NCBI GenBank assembly: GCA_036488725.1
Contig: DASXHD010000101.1
Coordinates: 77,595 to 141,594, forward strand
Reading direction: 5' to 3'
Length of the DNA: 64,000 bases
DNA from: DASXHD01 sp036488725
GTDB taxonomy: Bacteria > Myxococcota_A > Polyangia > Polyangiales > Polyangiaceae
Below, in pieces: positions 50,831 through 58,410 of this stretch (position 1 is its first letter; each line of letters begins with the position of its first letter). A model generated the notes under the pieces. That model had not been told where the DNA came from and did no database searches. It worked only from the letters and a program-made list of their open reading frames with translations. A program made the position numbers and the translations under genes.

Positions 50831-52318
50831 ATGTTCGACTCGGCCGATCTCGACCACAAGATCGACAAGCTCACCTACAAGCACGAGGTCCCGCATCTTC
50901 GCGAGGCGCTCCTCAACGCGCAGGTCGACCTCAACCAAAACGGCGGATTTTCGGTGCTCGTCGTGATCGCTGGCGTCGAAGGCGCCGGCAAGAGCGAGAC
51001 GGTCAATTTGCTCCACGAGTGGATGGACCCGCGCTTTCTGCATACGGTCGCGTTCGGCGAGCCGACCGAAGAAGAGCGCGACCACCCTCGCATGTGGCGC
51101 TACTGGCGCGCGCTGCCGCCGAAAGGAAAAATCGGAATTCTCTTCGGCGCCTGGCACACCGAGCCAGTTCTCGCGCGCGTCTTTCGAAAAATTTCGAGCG
51201 CCGATTTCGACAACCGCATCGCCGAGACCGTGCGCTTCGAGCAAATGCTCGCCGACGAAGGCACGCTCGTCCTCAAGTTCTGGTTTCACCTCACGAAGAA
51301 GCAGCAGAAGAAGCGTCTCCGCTCGCTCGAAAAAGATCCCGTCACCCGCTGGCGCGTCACGCCGCGCGACTGGAAGTACTACGAGCGCTTCGACGCGTTC
51401 GAAGAGACCGCGGTCAAGCTCACGCGACAAACGAGCACCGCGGAGGCGCCGTGGATCGTGGTCGCCGGCGCCGACCAGCCGTATCGAAACCTGACCGTCG
51501 GCCGCACGATCCTCAGCGCGATGCGCGAGCGTCTCGGCGACAAGCCGGTGGAGCGGGCGCCCGACAAGAACCCGCCGCTCTTGCCGCCGGTCGATCACCT
51601 CACGGTCGTGCGCGCGCTCGACCTCGACCAGCCGATGACCGACGAGCAGTACGACGAGGCGCTCGAGAAGTGGCAAGGCAAGCTCGCGAAGCTCTCGCGC
51701 GACTCCAAATTCCGGAAGACCGGCGTCGTCGCCGTGTTCGAGGGCAACGACGCAGCCGGCAAGGGCGGCGCCATCCGTCGCGTCACGCAGGCACTCGACG
51801 CGCGCATCTATCACGGCCACCCGATCGCGGCGCCCACCGAAGAGGAGCGCGCGCAGCCTTATTTATGGCGCTTTTGGCGACGGCTCCCGCGGCTCGGTCG
51901 CTTCGCGTTCTTCGATCGCTCTTGGTACGGCCGCGTGCTCGTCGAGCGCGTCGAAGCGTTTTGCGGCGATGCGGACTGGATGCGCGCGTACGGCGAGATC
52001 AACGACTTCGAGCGCGAGCTCGTCGAGCACGGCCTCGTCGTCCCGAAATTCTGGCTCGCCATCAGCAAAGACGAGCAGCTCAAACGCTTCCGCGCGCGCG
52101 AGAAGACGAGCTTCAAGCGATTCAAGATCACCGAAGAAGACTGGCGCAATCGCAAAAAGTGGGACGCCTACGAGAGCGCCGTCTGCGACATGGTCGACCG
52201 CACGAGCACCGAGTACGCGCCGTGGACGCTCGTCGAAGCCAACAACAAACACTTCGCGCGCATCAAGGTCCTCCGCACGATGTGCAAAGCCATCGAGGCC
52301 CGCTTCGACCGAATGTGA
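50831..52318 (+). CDS. pap: Polyphosphate:AMP phosphotransferase (two-domain PPK2)
   Basis: A 495-residue PPK2-family enzyme, class II, with two PPK2 units. It should use polyphosphate to phosphorylate AMP to ADP. The C-terminal unit (about 255-495) has an intact Walker A, EGNDAAGKGG (304-313), and the lid/Walker B motif FFDRSWYGR. The N-terminal unit (1-240) has a changed Walker A, GVEGAGKSE, without the Asp, and lacks DRSWY. Probably only the C-terminal half catalyses, as reported for homologues with two domains. The ATG at 50831 (MFDSADLDHK) is preferred over an upstream frame start at 50795. It is divergent from the TPR-C39 gene by 44 bp. Confidence 0.92.
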   Translation: MFDSADLDHKIDKLTYKHEVPHLREALLNAQVDLNQNGGFSVLVVIAGVEGAGKSETVNLLHEWMDPRFLHTVAFGEPTEEERDHPRMWRYWRALPPKGKIGILFGAWHTEPVLARVFRKISSADFDNRIAETVRFEQMLADEGTLVLKFWFHLTKKQQKKRLRSLEKDPVTRWRVTPRDWKYYERFDAFEETAVKLTRQTSTAEAPWIVVAGADQPYRNLTVGRTILSAMRERLGDKPVERAPDKNPPLLPPVDHLTVVRALDLDQPMTDEQYDEALEKWQGKLAKLSRDSKFRKTGVVAVFEGNDAAGKGGAIRRVTQALDARIYHGHPIAAPTEEERAQPYLWRFWRRLPRLGRFAFFDRSWYGRVLVERVEAFCGDADWMRAYGEINDFERELVEHGLVVPKFWLAISKDEQLKRFRAREKTSFKRFKITEEDWRNRKKWDAYESAVCDMVDRTSTEYAPWTLVEANNKHFARIKVLRTMCKAIEARFDRM

Positions 52319-52330
52319 CTGGCCCGTCGC

Positions 52331-52795
52331 TCAGCGGGTGAATTGGGTCCAGTGGTCGGGGAGGGCGGTGCCGAGCATTTTTTCGGCGGCTGCGCGGTCG
52401 AGGATCGCGAACGTGAAGTCGCCGGTGAACATCGTTTCGTCGTTTTGGGTGAGGACGGCGCGCGTTTGGACGATGCGGCGCGCGTCGCGGACGATGGTGC
52501 CGCGCCCGACGAGCGGCACGCCGATGCGCACGGGCTTGTGGAGCTTGCACGTCATCTGCGCGGTGAAACCGAATTTTCCGAGAAGCGCGATGACGGCCCA
52601 CGCGGCGACTTCGTCGGCGAGCGTCGTGACGAGTCCGCCGTGCATGATGCCGGGCGGGCCCTGGTAGCGGTCGCCGGGAACGATGCGCGTCACGACGGCA
52701 TCGCTTTCGATTTCGAACGCGAGGCGAAAACCGATGGGGTGGTCAGGGCCGCAGCCGAAACACGGTTGTCCGGGGCCGAAGATCGTTCCGTCCAT
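52331..52795 (-). CDS. PaaI-type hotdog thioesterase
   Basis: A 154-residue hotdog-fold protein, probably an acyl-CoA thioesterase. The start at 52795 gives MDGTIFGPGQPCFGCGPDHP. The central motif GPPGIMHGGLVTTLADEVAAWAV is the family signature (the HGGxxxxxxDE helix). The chain ends with FTFAILDRAAAEKML. The N-terminal Cys pair (CFGC) is found in a subgroup. Substrate chain length is not evident. It lies convergent to the PAP gene, 12 bp apart, and is divergent from lspA. Confidence 0.85.
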   Translation of the reverse strand: MDGTIFGPGQPCFGCGPDHPIGFRLAFEIESDAVVTRIVPGDRYQGPPGIMHGGLVTTLADEVAAWAVIALLGKFGFTAQMTCKLHKPVRIGVPLVGRGTIVRDARRIVQTRAVLTQNDETMFTGDFTFAILDRAAAEKMLGTALPDHWTQFTR

Positions 52796-52840
52796 GAGCG
52801 CGCGGGAATATGCGCTGCACGCTCGAGGTTGGGAAGATGC

Positions 52841-53326
52841 ATGCGAAATTGGCGGTCCTTTCTTCTCGTGGCGGTCTCGGCGGGGCTCTTCGGGTGCGAT
52901 CACGCGACCAAGGTCGCGGCCGAGCACGAGCTCGGCGCCGGGCGCGTCGTGACCGTCGTGCCGCGCGTTCTCGAGCTTCGGTACGCGCGCAACGAGGACG
53001 TCGCCTTCAACGCGTTCTCCGGTTGGGAGATTCCGCACAAGGAAGCCATCTTGCTCGCGATCTCGTTCGCCGTGCTCGCCGCGACGATCGTCGCGTGGAT
53101 CGCGCATCGTCGCCGCACGCCCGCGTGGGACCTCGGCGATGCTGGCTTCGCGTTCGTGCTCGCGGGCGCGCTCGGCAACGTCGCCGATCGTCTCGCGCGC
53201 GGCTACGTGATCGACTTCATCCACGTCACGCACTGGCCGATCTTCAACGTCGCAGACGCGTGCATCGTGCTCGGTCTCGTCGCGCTCGGCCTCTCGCGGT
53301 CCAAAGCTCGCGCGGCTCCCGCATAA
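52841..53326 (+). CDS. lspA: Lipoprotein signal peptidase (signal peptidase II)
   Basis: Membrane aspartic protease that cuts the signal peptide of prolipoproteins before the lipid-modified Cys; 161 residues. It has four transmembrane helices, an early DHATK motif, and the two catalytic aspartates D116 (GNVADRL) and D139 (FNVADA). The start at 52841 is preferred; an overlapping ATG at 52837 is in another frame. The many lipobox proteins around it are its likely substrates. It is followed by an SDR gene after 16 bp. Confidence 0.95.
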   Translation: MRNWRSFLLVAVSAGLFGCDHATKVAAEHELGAGRVVTVVPRVLELRYARNEDVAFNAFSGWEIPHKEAILLAISFAVLAATIVAWIAHRRRTPAWDLGDAGFAFVLAGALGNVADRLARGYVIDFIHVTHWPIFNVADACIVLGLVALGLSRSKARAAPA

Positions 53327-53342
53327 GTGGTAAGCCGCGCGC

Positions 53343-54110
53343 ATGACGCAGTCGATTTTCATCACCGGGGCGGCATCGGGAATCGGAAAAGCGACGGCGA
53401 AGCTCTTCGCGTCGCGCGGTTGGCTCGTCGGGATTTTCGACGTCGACGACAAAGGGCTCGACGCGCTCGAGGCCGAGCTCGGCAAAGAACATTGCGTGCG
53501 CGGACGGCTCGACGTGACGAGCGAGGCCGGTTGGCGCGACGCGGTCGCCGTCTTCGGCAAGAAGACCGACGGCAAGATGAACGCGCTCTTCAACTGCGCC
53601 GGCATCTTGCGCATGGCGCGCTTCGAGGAGCTGCCGCCGAGCGAGTCGCTCGCGCAAATGATGGTCAACGTGATGGGCCCCATCTACGGCATCTACGCTT
53701 CGCTCCCGATGCTCGAGAAGACCGAGGGCGCGTGCATCGTCAACATGTCGAGCGCGTCGGCGATTTACGGCGTGCCCGAGCTCGCCGTGTATTCTGCAAC
53801 TAAATTCGCCGTGCGCGCGCTGACCGAGGCCCTCGACCTCGAGTTCCGCAAGAAGAACATCCGCGTCGCCGACATCATGCCGAGTTACGTCGCGACGCCG
53901 ATGGTCCAAAACCAGACGTACCGCGCCAAGACGCTCAAGACGATGGGCGTGAAGCTCAAGGCCGAGGACATCGCCGGCTACGTCTGGCAAGCGGTCACGG
54001 GCAAGAAGGTGCTCCACCATCTGCCGCGCACCGATCTCAAGCTCTTCGTTCGGCTCGCCGGCTTCCCGAGCGTCGCGCGGCCGATGATGAAGATGTTCTC
54101 AAAGATGTGA
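53343..54110 (+). CDS. Short-chain dehydrogenase/reductase
   Basis: A 255-residue SDR with the cofactor loop TGAASGIGKA, NCAG (FNCAGIL), the catalytic YSATK with a Ser before it (MSSASAIYG), and a C-terminal extension. The substrate is unknown; the fold covers alcohols, ketones and sugars. Its 3' end overlaps the convergent hydrolase gene by 12 bp. It is probably transcribed with lspA. Confidence 0.93.
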   Translation: MTQSIFITGAASGIGKATAKLFASRGWLVGIFDVDDKGLDALEAELGKEHCVRGRLDVTSEAGWRDAVAVFGKKTDGKMNALFNCAGILRMARFEELPPSESLAQMMVNVMGPIYGIYASLPMLEKTEGACIVNMSSASAIYGVPELAVYSATKFAVRALTEALDLEFRKKNIRVADIMPSYVATPMVQNQTYRAKTLKTMGVKLKAEDIAGYVWQAVTGKKVLHHLPRTDLKLFVRLAGFPSVARPMMKMFSKM

Positions 54111-55415
54111 AACGAACGCGGCGATGTCGGCGACGACCGCCGCGTCGACGTGCGCGGCCTTCTCGTAGTCGGAGGGCGAAGGCGGGCCTTCGCCCCGCAT
54201 GAAGAGGTGATTGAGCCCGGGGTACGACTTGAGCGTCGCGTGCCGGAGCGCGCGCCAACCGGCGAAGTCGTCCATCGTGACTTGGTAGTCGCGTTCGCCT
54301 TGCAGCACCAAAATCGGAATCGTGAGCTTCGCGGCGACGTCAGCCGGGTGATAGCCGCGCACGTCGAGGAAGTACGCGCCGGAGATGGAAGCGCCGAACA
54401 CCGAGAGCGGCTGGTCCGGACGAAGCGTCGGGCTCTCGACCGTCGCCTTGAGCTTCTCGACCGCGGCGAGCTGGTCCTTCATCGCCTCGTGACCGGGAAG
54501 CGTCGCGACGTAACGCGTCTGCGCGACGAGCGAGTCCTCGAGCGGCCGCGTCGGGCCCGCGAGGATCACGAGCCGCCGAATCGCTGGGTCCTCCCGCGCG
54601 ATCCGCGGCGCGAGGTAGCCGCCCTGACTGTGACCGAGCAGCGCGACGCGCGCCGGGTCGACCTCGGGCCGCGCGCGCAAGAGCGCGACCGCCGCGTGCG
54701 CGGCGTCGTCGACCTCGTCTTTTTGCGTGCGAATCCCAATGGGATTCACGCGCGTGCGCTTGTCGTAACGCAGCACGACGATCCCGCGGCTCGCGAGCCC
54801 CCATGCGAGATCTTTGAACGGCTTGTTCGGCCCGATGGTCTCGTCTCGATCGTTCGGCCCCGAGCCGTGCACGAGGACGACCGCGGCGCACGCGTGCGCG
54901 TTCTTCGGAATCGTCAGCGTCCCGGGCAGCGACGCGACCGTCACGCCCGTCTCTTCGAAAGCGTCGGTCTTGGCGTAGTCCGGCGGCTGCCAGTTTTTCG
55001 CCGTGTTGCCCGGCGCGACGAAGAGCCCAGTCACGCGTCCGTCGGCCGCGAGCACGACGCGAACGACGAGCGGCGCGCGCGCGAACGACACCTCGGTCAG
55101 CGCCACGCGCAAATCGCCGGTTTGCTTCACCGCGACCGAGTCGACGCGCTCGAACGCGCCCGCCTGCTGCTCGATCGCCGACCACACCTCGGCGACCTTC
55201 GCCTCGGGCATCGCCGCGCGCATCTTTTCGTCGAACGTCGCGACCGCCGCGGAAAAATCGTGACGCGCGAGCTTCGCGACGAGATCGCGCGCGCGATCTT
55301 CGTCGCTCATCGCCGGTGCTTGAGCTTTCACGGAAGTAGCCTCCCGTTGCCTCGCGACGGGCGCCGGCTCGGCCGACGCGCACGCCGCGAGAAATAAAAT
55401 GACGAGCCGCTTCAC
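54099..55415 (-). CDS. Alpha/beta-hydrolase lipoprotein with DUF3887-like domain
   Basis: A 438-residue protein with a lipoprotein signal (VKRLVILFLAAC, GTG start at 55415, lipobox LAAC). Residues about 35-130 look like a DUF3887 domain (MSDEDRARDLVAKLARHDFS ... VALTEVSFARAPLVVRVVLA). Residues about 170-438 are an alpha/beta hydrolase: HGSGPNDRDE, nucleophile elbow GHSQGG, acid in LQGERDYQV and His in GLNHLF. Such esterases act on the outside of the cytoplasm. The start overlaps the SdpI stop by 4 bp, so it is the third gene of the SdpR-SdpI operon. Confidence 0.9.
   Translation of the reverse strand: MKRLVILFLAACASAEPAPVARQREATSVKAQAPAMSDEDRARDLVAKLARHDFSAAVATFDEKMRAAMPEAKVAEVWSAIEQQAGAFERVDSVAVKQTGDLRVALTEVSFARAPLVVRVVLAADGRVTGLFVAPGNTAKNWQPPDYAKTDAFEETGVTVASLPGTLTIPKNAHACAAVVLVHGSGPNDRDETIGPNKPFKDLAWGLASRGIVVLRYDKRTRVNPIGIRTQKDEVDDAAHAAVALLRARPEVDPARVALLGHSQGGYLAPRIAREDPAIRRLVILAGPTRPLEDSLVAQTRYVATLPGHEAMKDQLAAVEKLKATVESPTLRPDQPLSVFGASISGAYFLDVRGYHPADVAAKLTIPILVLQGERDYQVTMDDFAGWRALRHATLKSYPGLNHLFMRGEGPPSPSDYEKAAHVDAAVVADIAAFVSHL
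54731..54747. repeat. 17-bp palindrome, copy 1
   Basis: GAATCCCAATGGGATTC, an exact 8+1+8 palindrome, lies inside the hydrolase gene, where it encodes part of NPIGIR. The identical 17-mer recurs at 60940-60956, and half of it (GAATCCCAAT) at 61500-61509. Two copies of a 17-mer within 6.2 kb are not expected by chance. Confidence 0.6.
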
Positions 55416-55993
55416 GACGCGATCCGCCAGGAATAAATCGTCGGGACGAGCGCCGCCGCGATGACCGCGACGCCGCGCAGCGCCATGCCGAACGGACCTT
55501 GGTCGCCCGCGGACAGCATCACGAGGAGACCGCACGCGAGCATCGCGTAACCGCCGACGCGTTGCGTGCGCGCCCAAACCTCGGGCGAGCGCGCGGTCCA
55601 CGGCGTCCGCACGCCGACCCACCGATTCGGTCGCACGCGCGGCAGAAAGAGCCCGATCGCGACGAGGAACGCGCCCGCGAGGATCCAGATCGCGCCGCCG
55701 AGCGTGGCGTCGCCGAGCGCGGCGCGCAGCACGAGCACGTCGAGCGCCGCGAGAAAGATCGCGCTGACCGCCAAGACGACGCCCACCCCGCGCCGCCGAA
55801 CGTAGGTAAGCGCGATCATCGCGAGACCGATCGCCGGCAACAAGAACGCGCCGAAAGGCCGCGAAGCCCATCCGTCTGCGCGCCCCGCGAGATCGAAATG
55901 AACGGGGACCTGCGCGGGCAACCACGGATAAACCGCGGCGCTCGCCGCGAGCGCGAAGAGCGAAGCGGCGACCACCACACGACGAGACATCAT
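55412..55993 (-). CDS. sdpI: SdpI-family immunity/membrane protein
   Basis: A 193-residue membrane protein with about six helices. The N-terminal 60 residues match the DUF1648-type element (VYPWLPAQVPVHFDLAGRAD) and the second part matches SdpI (RPNRWVGVRTPWTARSPEVW). In Bacillus SdpI protects against the SdpC toxin and holds the SdpR repressor at the membrane. Here it is the middle gene between SdpR and a lipoprotein hydrolase, overlapping both neighbours by 4 bp. Whether a toxin exists cannot be seen; none is encoded in the window. Confidence 0.9.
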   Translation of the reverse strand: MMSRRVVVAASLFALAASAAVYPWLPAQVPVHFDLAGRADGWASRPFGAFLLPAIGLAMIALTYVRRRGVGVVLAVSAIFLAALDVLVLRAALGDATLGGAIWILAGAFLVAIGLFLPRVRPNRWVGVRTPWTARSPEVWARTQRVGGYAMLACGLLVMLSAGDQGPFGMALRGVAVIAAALVPTIYSWRIAS

Positions 55994-56268
55994 GACGACG
56001 CCTTCCTTCTAGATGGACCGGGAACGAGATCGAGGAGCTCCGCCGCGACGTCCTCGAGCACGTTCGATTGGAGCGTGTAGACGATGCTCGTGCCGCGCCG
56101 CTCCGCGCGAACGAGCCCGGCCGACCGCAGCACGCGAAAGTGATGCGACAAGGTCGGCTTGCTGAGATGAAACTTCTCGGCGATTTCGCCTGCCGAGAGC
56201 GACCCGCCGCGGAGCAGCTTGAGGATCTTCCGGCGCGTCGGATCGGCGAGGGCGGCAAAGGCTGACAT
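55990..56268 (-). CDS. sdpR: SdpR-like ArsR-family autorepressor
   Basis: A 92-residue ArsR-family repressor (AALADPTRRKILKLLRGGSL, recognition region LSKPTLSHHFRVLRSAGLV, wing RRGTSIVYTLQ). Position in front of sdpI and strong similarity to SdpR make it the probable autorepressor of the operon. It lacks metal-binding Cys. A palindrome on both sides of its start codon and a TTGACA-containing promoter lie immediately upstream. Confidence 0.92.
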   Translation of the reverse strand: MSAFAALADPTRRKILKLLRGGSLSAGEIAEKFHLSKPTLSHHFRVLRSAGLVRAERRGTSIVYTLQSNVLEDVAAELLDLVPGPSRRKASS

Positions 56269-56310
56269 GTTCGATGCGGGTCAAATTAGATACTCATCGA
56301 ACAATGTCAA
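56263..56310 (-). promoter_or_regulatory. sdpR promoter with split palindromic operator
   Basis: On the minus strand TTGACA (56310-56305) is followed after 16 bases by TAATTT (56288-56283), a good -35 and a moderate -10, and the start codon is only about 15 bases further. Two inverted arms overlap it: TGACATGTTCGATG at 56263-56276, which covers the start codon, and CATCGAACAATGTCA at 56295-56309. They differ by one inserted base. A repressor dimer bound here would shut off the operon. Confidence 0.75.
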
Positions 56311-56385
56311 GGCTGGGCTTTCGGCGCCGGAATTGCCCTGTGGCCCTAACCGTGGAATGCTGAAAAGTCCGCAAGGCACGACTGC

Positions 56386-57864
56386 TTGACCCAGTCTCAG
56401 CAGCTCATTCTCCCGCTCGACGATTTCGCGACACGTCCGGCGACGACCATCCCGCGAGCCCGCCGCATGTTCTGCAATCGGAACCTGCGGATGACTGGCA
56501 TCGCGTGGGTCGGCTTCGACATGGACTACACGCTCGCGATCTACGACCAGCCGGAGATGGACCGGCTGTCGATCGAAGCGACGCAGAAGAAGCTCGTCTG
56601 GCGCGGCTACCCCGAGTTCGTCGCGACCGTGCCCGTGTCGATCGATTTTCCGGTGCGCGGTCTCTTGATCGACAAACGCTTCGGCCACGTCCTCAAGATG
56701 GACCGCTACAAGGTCGCGTCGAAGGGCTACCACGGCACGCGTTTGCTCGGGCGCGACGAGCTACGCGAGCTCTATCAATCGAAGAAGCTCCGCCCGGCGA
56801 CGCCGCGTTACCACTGGATCGACACCCTCTACGCGCTCAGCGAGGTCGCGCTCTACACCGCGCTCGTCGACGCGTTCGAGCAGCGCGGGATGGCCATCGA
56901 TTACGGGAAGCTCTTCTCGGACATTCGCGAGAGCATCGACGAAGCGCACCGCGACGGCACCATCCTCGACGCGGTGCTCGGAAATCTTCCGCGCTTCATC
57001 CGAAAAGATCCCGACCTCGCGCCGACGCTCCACAAACTGCGAAGCGCGGGAAAACGGCTTTTTCTCCTCACGAACTCGCGCTGGCCGTACACCGACAAAA
57101 TGATGCAGCACTTGCTCGGCGGCGCGATGGCCGAGTATCCGTCGTGGCGGAACTTCTTCGACATCGTCGTCTGCGCGGCGACCAAGCCCGCGTTCTTCAC
57201 CGAGCGGCGCCCGCTGCTCGAGCGCGAAGGCGCCGAGGTGCGGCCGGCGACGTTCCCGCTCGAGCGCGGTCGAATCTACGAAGGCGGCAACCTCCAAGAT
57301 CTCGAGCGCGCGCTCGCCGTGAGCGGCGACGAGGTGCTCTACGTCGGCGATCACATTTACGGCGACATCCTGCGATCGAAAAAAGATTCGGCGTGGCGCA
57401 CCGCGATGATCATCCAAGAGCTCGAGACCGAGGTCGCCGCTTACGAAGACTGCAAAGACGACATCGCGCGCACCGTCGAGCTCGAGGACCATCGCGACCG
57501 GCTCGAGGACGAGCTCCGGTTTTATCAAGCGCGCTTCAAGGAGCTCTCGAACAAGAAGCAAAACGGAAACGGCCACGGCGCCGCCGAGGCCGAGAAAATT
57601 CGCGTGAAGCGCATGCTCGAGCGCGTGCGCGGGCTCTTACGCCAAGTCGACGCCGAGCAGACCGCGCTCGAGAAGCGCACCGATTTTCGTTTTCACCCCT
57701 ATTGGGGCTCGCTCCTCAAAGAAGGCAACGAGCAGTCGAGCTTCGGCGCGCAAGTCGAGGAGTACGCGTGTCTCTACACTTCGCGCGTCTCGAACTTCCT
57801 CCTCTACTCGCCGCAGCAGCACTTCCGCTCCCCGCGCGACGTGATGGCGCACGAGATCGGGTAG
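56386..57864 (+). CDS. HAD-family 5'-nucleotidase (cN-II like)
   Basis: A 492-residue cytoplasmic HAD-fold nucleotidase like the IMP/GMP-preferring 5'-nucleotidase family. Motif I is GFDMDYTLA, motif II is FLLTNS, and motif IV is YVGDHIYGD. The coiled-coil insert (about 345-420, KDDIARTVELEDHRDRLEDE) and C-terminal block are family-like. The listed TTG start at 56386 has AAGG about nine bases ahead; ATG 56467 (MFCNRNLRMTG) is a fair alternative. It would dephosphorylate purine monophosphates. It stands between the divergent sdpR gene and a convergent lipoprotein gene. Confidence 0.87.
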   Translation: MTQSQQLILPLDDFATRPATTIPRARRMFCNRNLRMTGIAWVGFDMDYTLAIYDQPEMDRLSIEATQKKLVWRGYPEFVATVPVSIDFPVRGLLIDKRFGHVLKMDRYKVASKGYHGTRLLGRDELRELYQSKKLRPATPRYHWIDTLYALSEVALYTALVDAFEQRGMAIDYGKLFSDIRESIDEAHRDGTILDAVLGNLPRFIRKDPDLAPTLHKLRSAGKRLFLLTNSRWPYTDKMMQHLLGGAMAEYPSWRNFFDIVVCAATKPAFFTERRPLLEREGAEVRPATFPLERGRIYEGGNLQDLERALAVSGDEVLYVGDHIYGDILRSKKDSAWRTAMIIQELETEVAAYEDCKDDIARTVELEDHRDRLEDELRFYQARFKELSNKKQNGNGHGAAEAEKIRVKRMLERVRGLLRQVDAEQTALEKRTDFRFHPYWGSLLKEGNEQSSFGAQVEEYACLYTSRVSNFLLYSPQQHFRSPRDVMAHEIG

Positions 57865-58410
57865 TCACCAGCGCGACGGGTCGTTGCACGCGGCGTTGTC
57901 GACGAAGTGGCCCGAGCCGCGCATTTGCGCTTCGTACGCGGCGCCGACGCACTCGCCGATTTTCTTGCCTTCTTCGCTGCCGCTCTCGCTGTCGAAGAAT
58001 CGCGGCATTCGCTTTTCGTGATCGTTCAAGCACGAACGCGTGAGCGCGGTGACGGCGGTTTGGCACTCGGCGTTCGTCGCGACGAAGCACTGCTGAAAAT
58101 ATGCGACCGCGCAGATGCGCGGCGGGAGCTGCGCGATCATCCGCTGAATCCAGACCGTTCGCTCGACGTGCGGCGTGGTGTCGACCTCGGGAGGCGGGGG
58201 CGGCGGTGCGGGCGGAGGCGCGGGCGCCACGGACGCGACGCACCCGCGCGCGCTCACGAAGTGCATCCCGGGCGGACACGACGTGTCGACGATGGCCGCG
58301 CAGTCGGTCCCGTTCCACGTCGAGCCCGCCGGGCAAGCGGGGGCGATCGGCGCGGGCTCGGCGCCGCCGCACGCGACGACCGCGAGCGCGAGGAGTCGAA
58401 CGATTCTCAC
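57865..58410 (-). CDS. Hypothetical lipoprotein
   Basis: A 181-residue lipoprotein (VRIVRLLALAVVAC, GTG start, lipobox VVAC) with a Cys-containing linker and a Pro-rich stretch (PAPPPAPPPPPPEVDT), then a helical C-terminal domain with four Cys (CAVAYFQQCF, CQTAVTALTRSC). The family is unknown. The start overlaps the stop of the larger upstream lipoprotein gene by 4 bp (GTGA), so the two are translated together. Its 3' end touches the 5'-nucleotidase stop. Confidence 0.75.
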   Translation of the reverse strand: MRIVRLLALAVVACGGAEPAPIAPACPAGSTWNGTDCAAIVDTSCPPGMHFVSARGCVASVAPAPPPAPPPPPPEVDTTPHVERTVWIQRMIAQLPPRICAVAYFQQCFVATNAECQTAVTALTRSCLNDHEKRMPRFFDSESGSEEGKKIGECVGAAYEAQMRGSGHFVDNAACNDPSRW

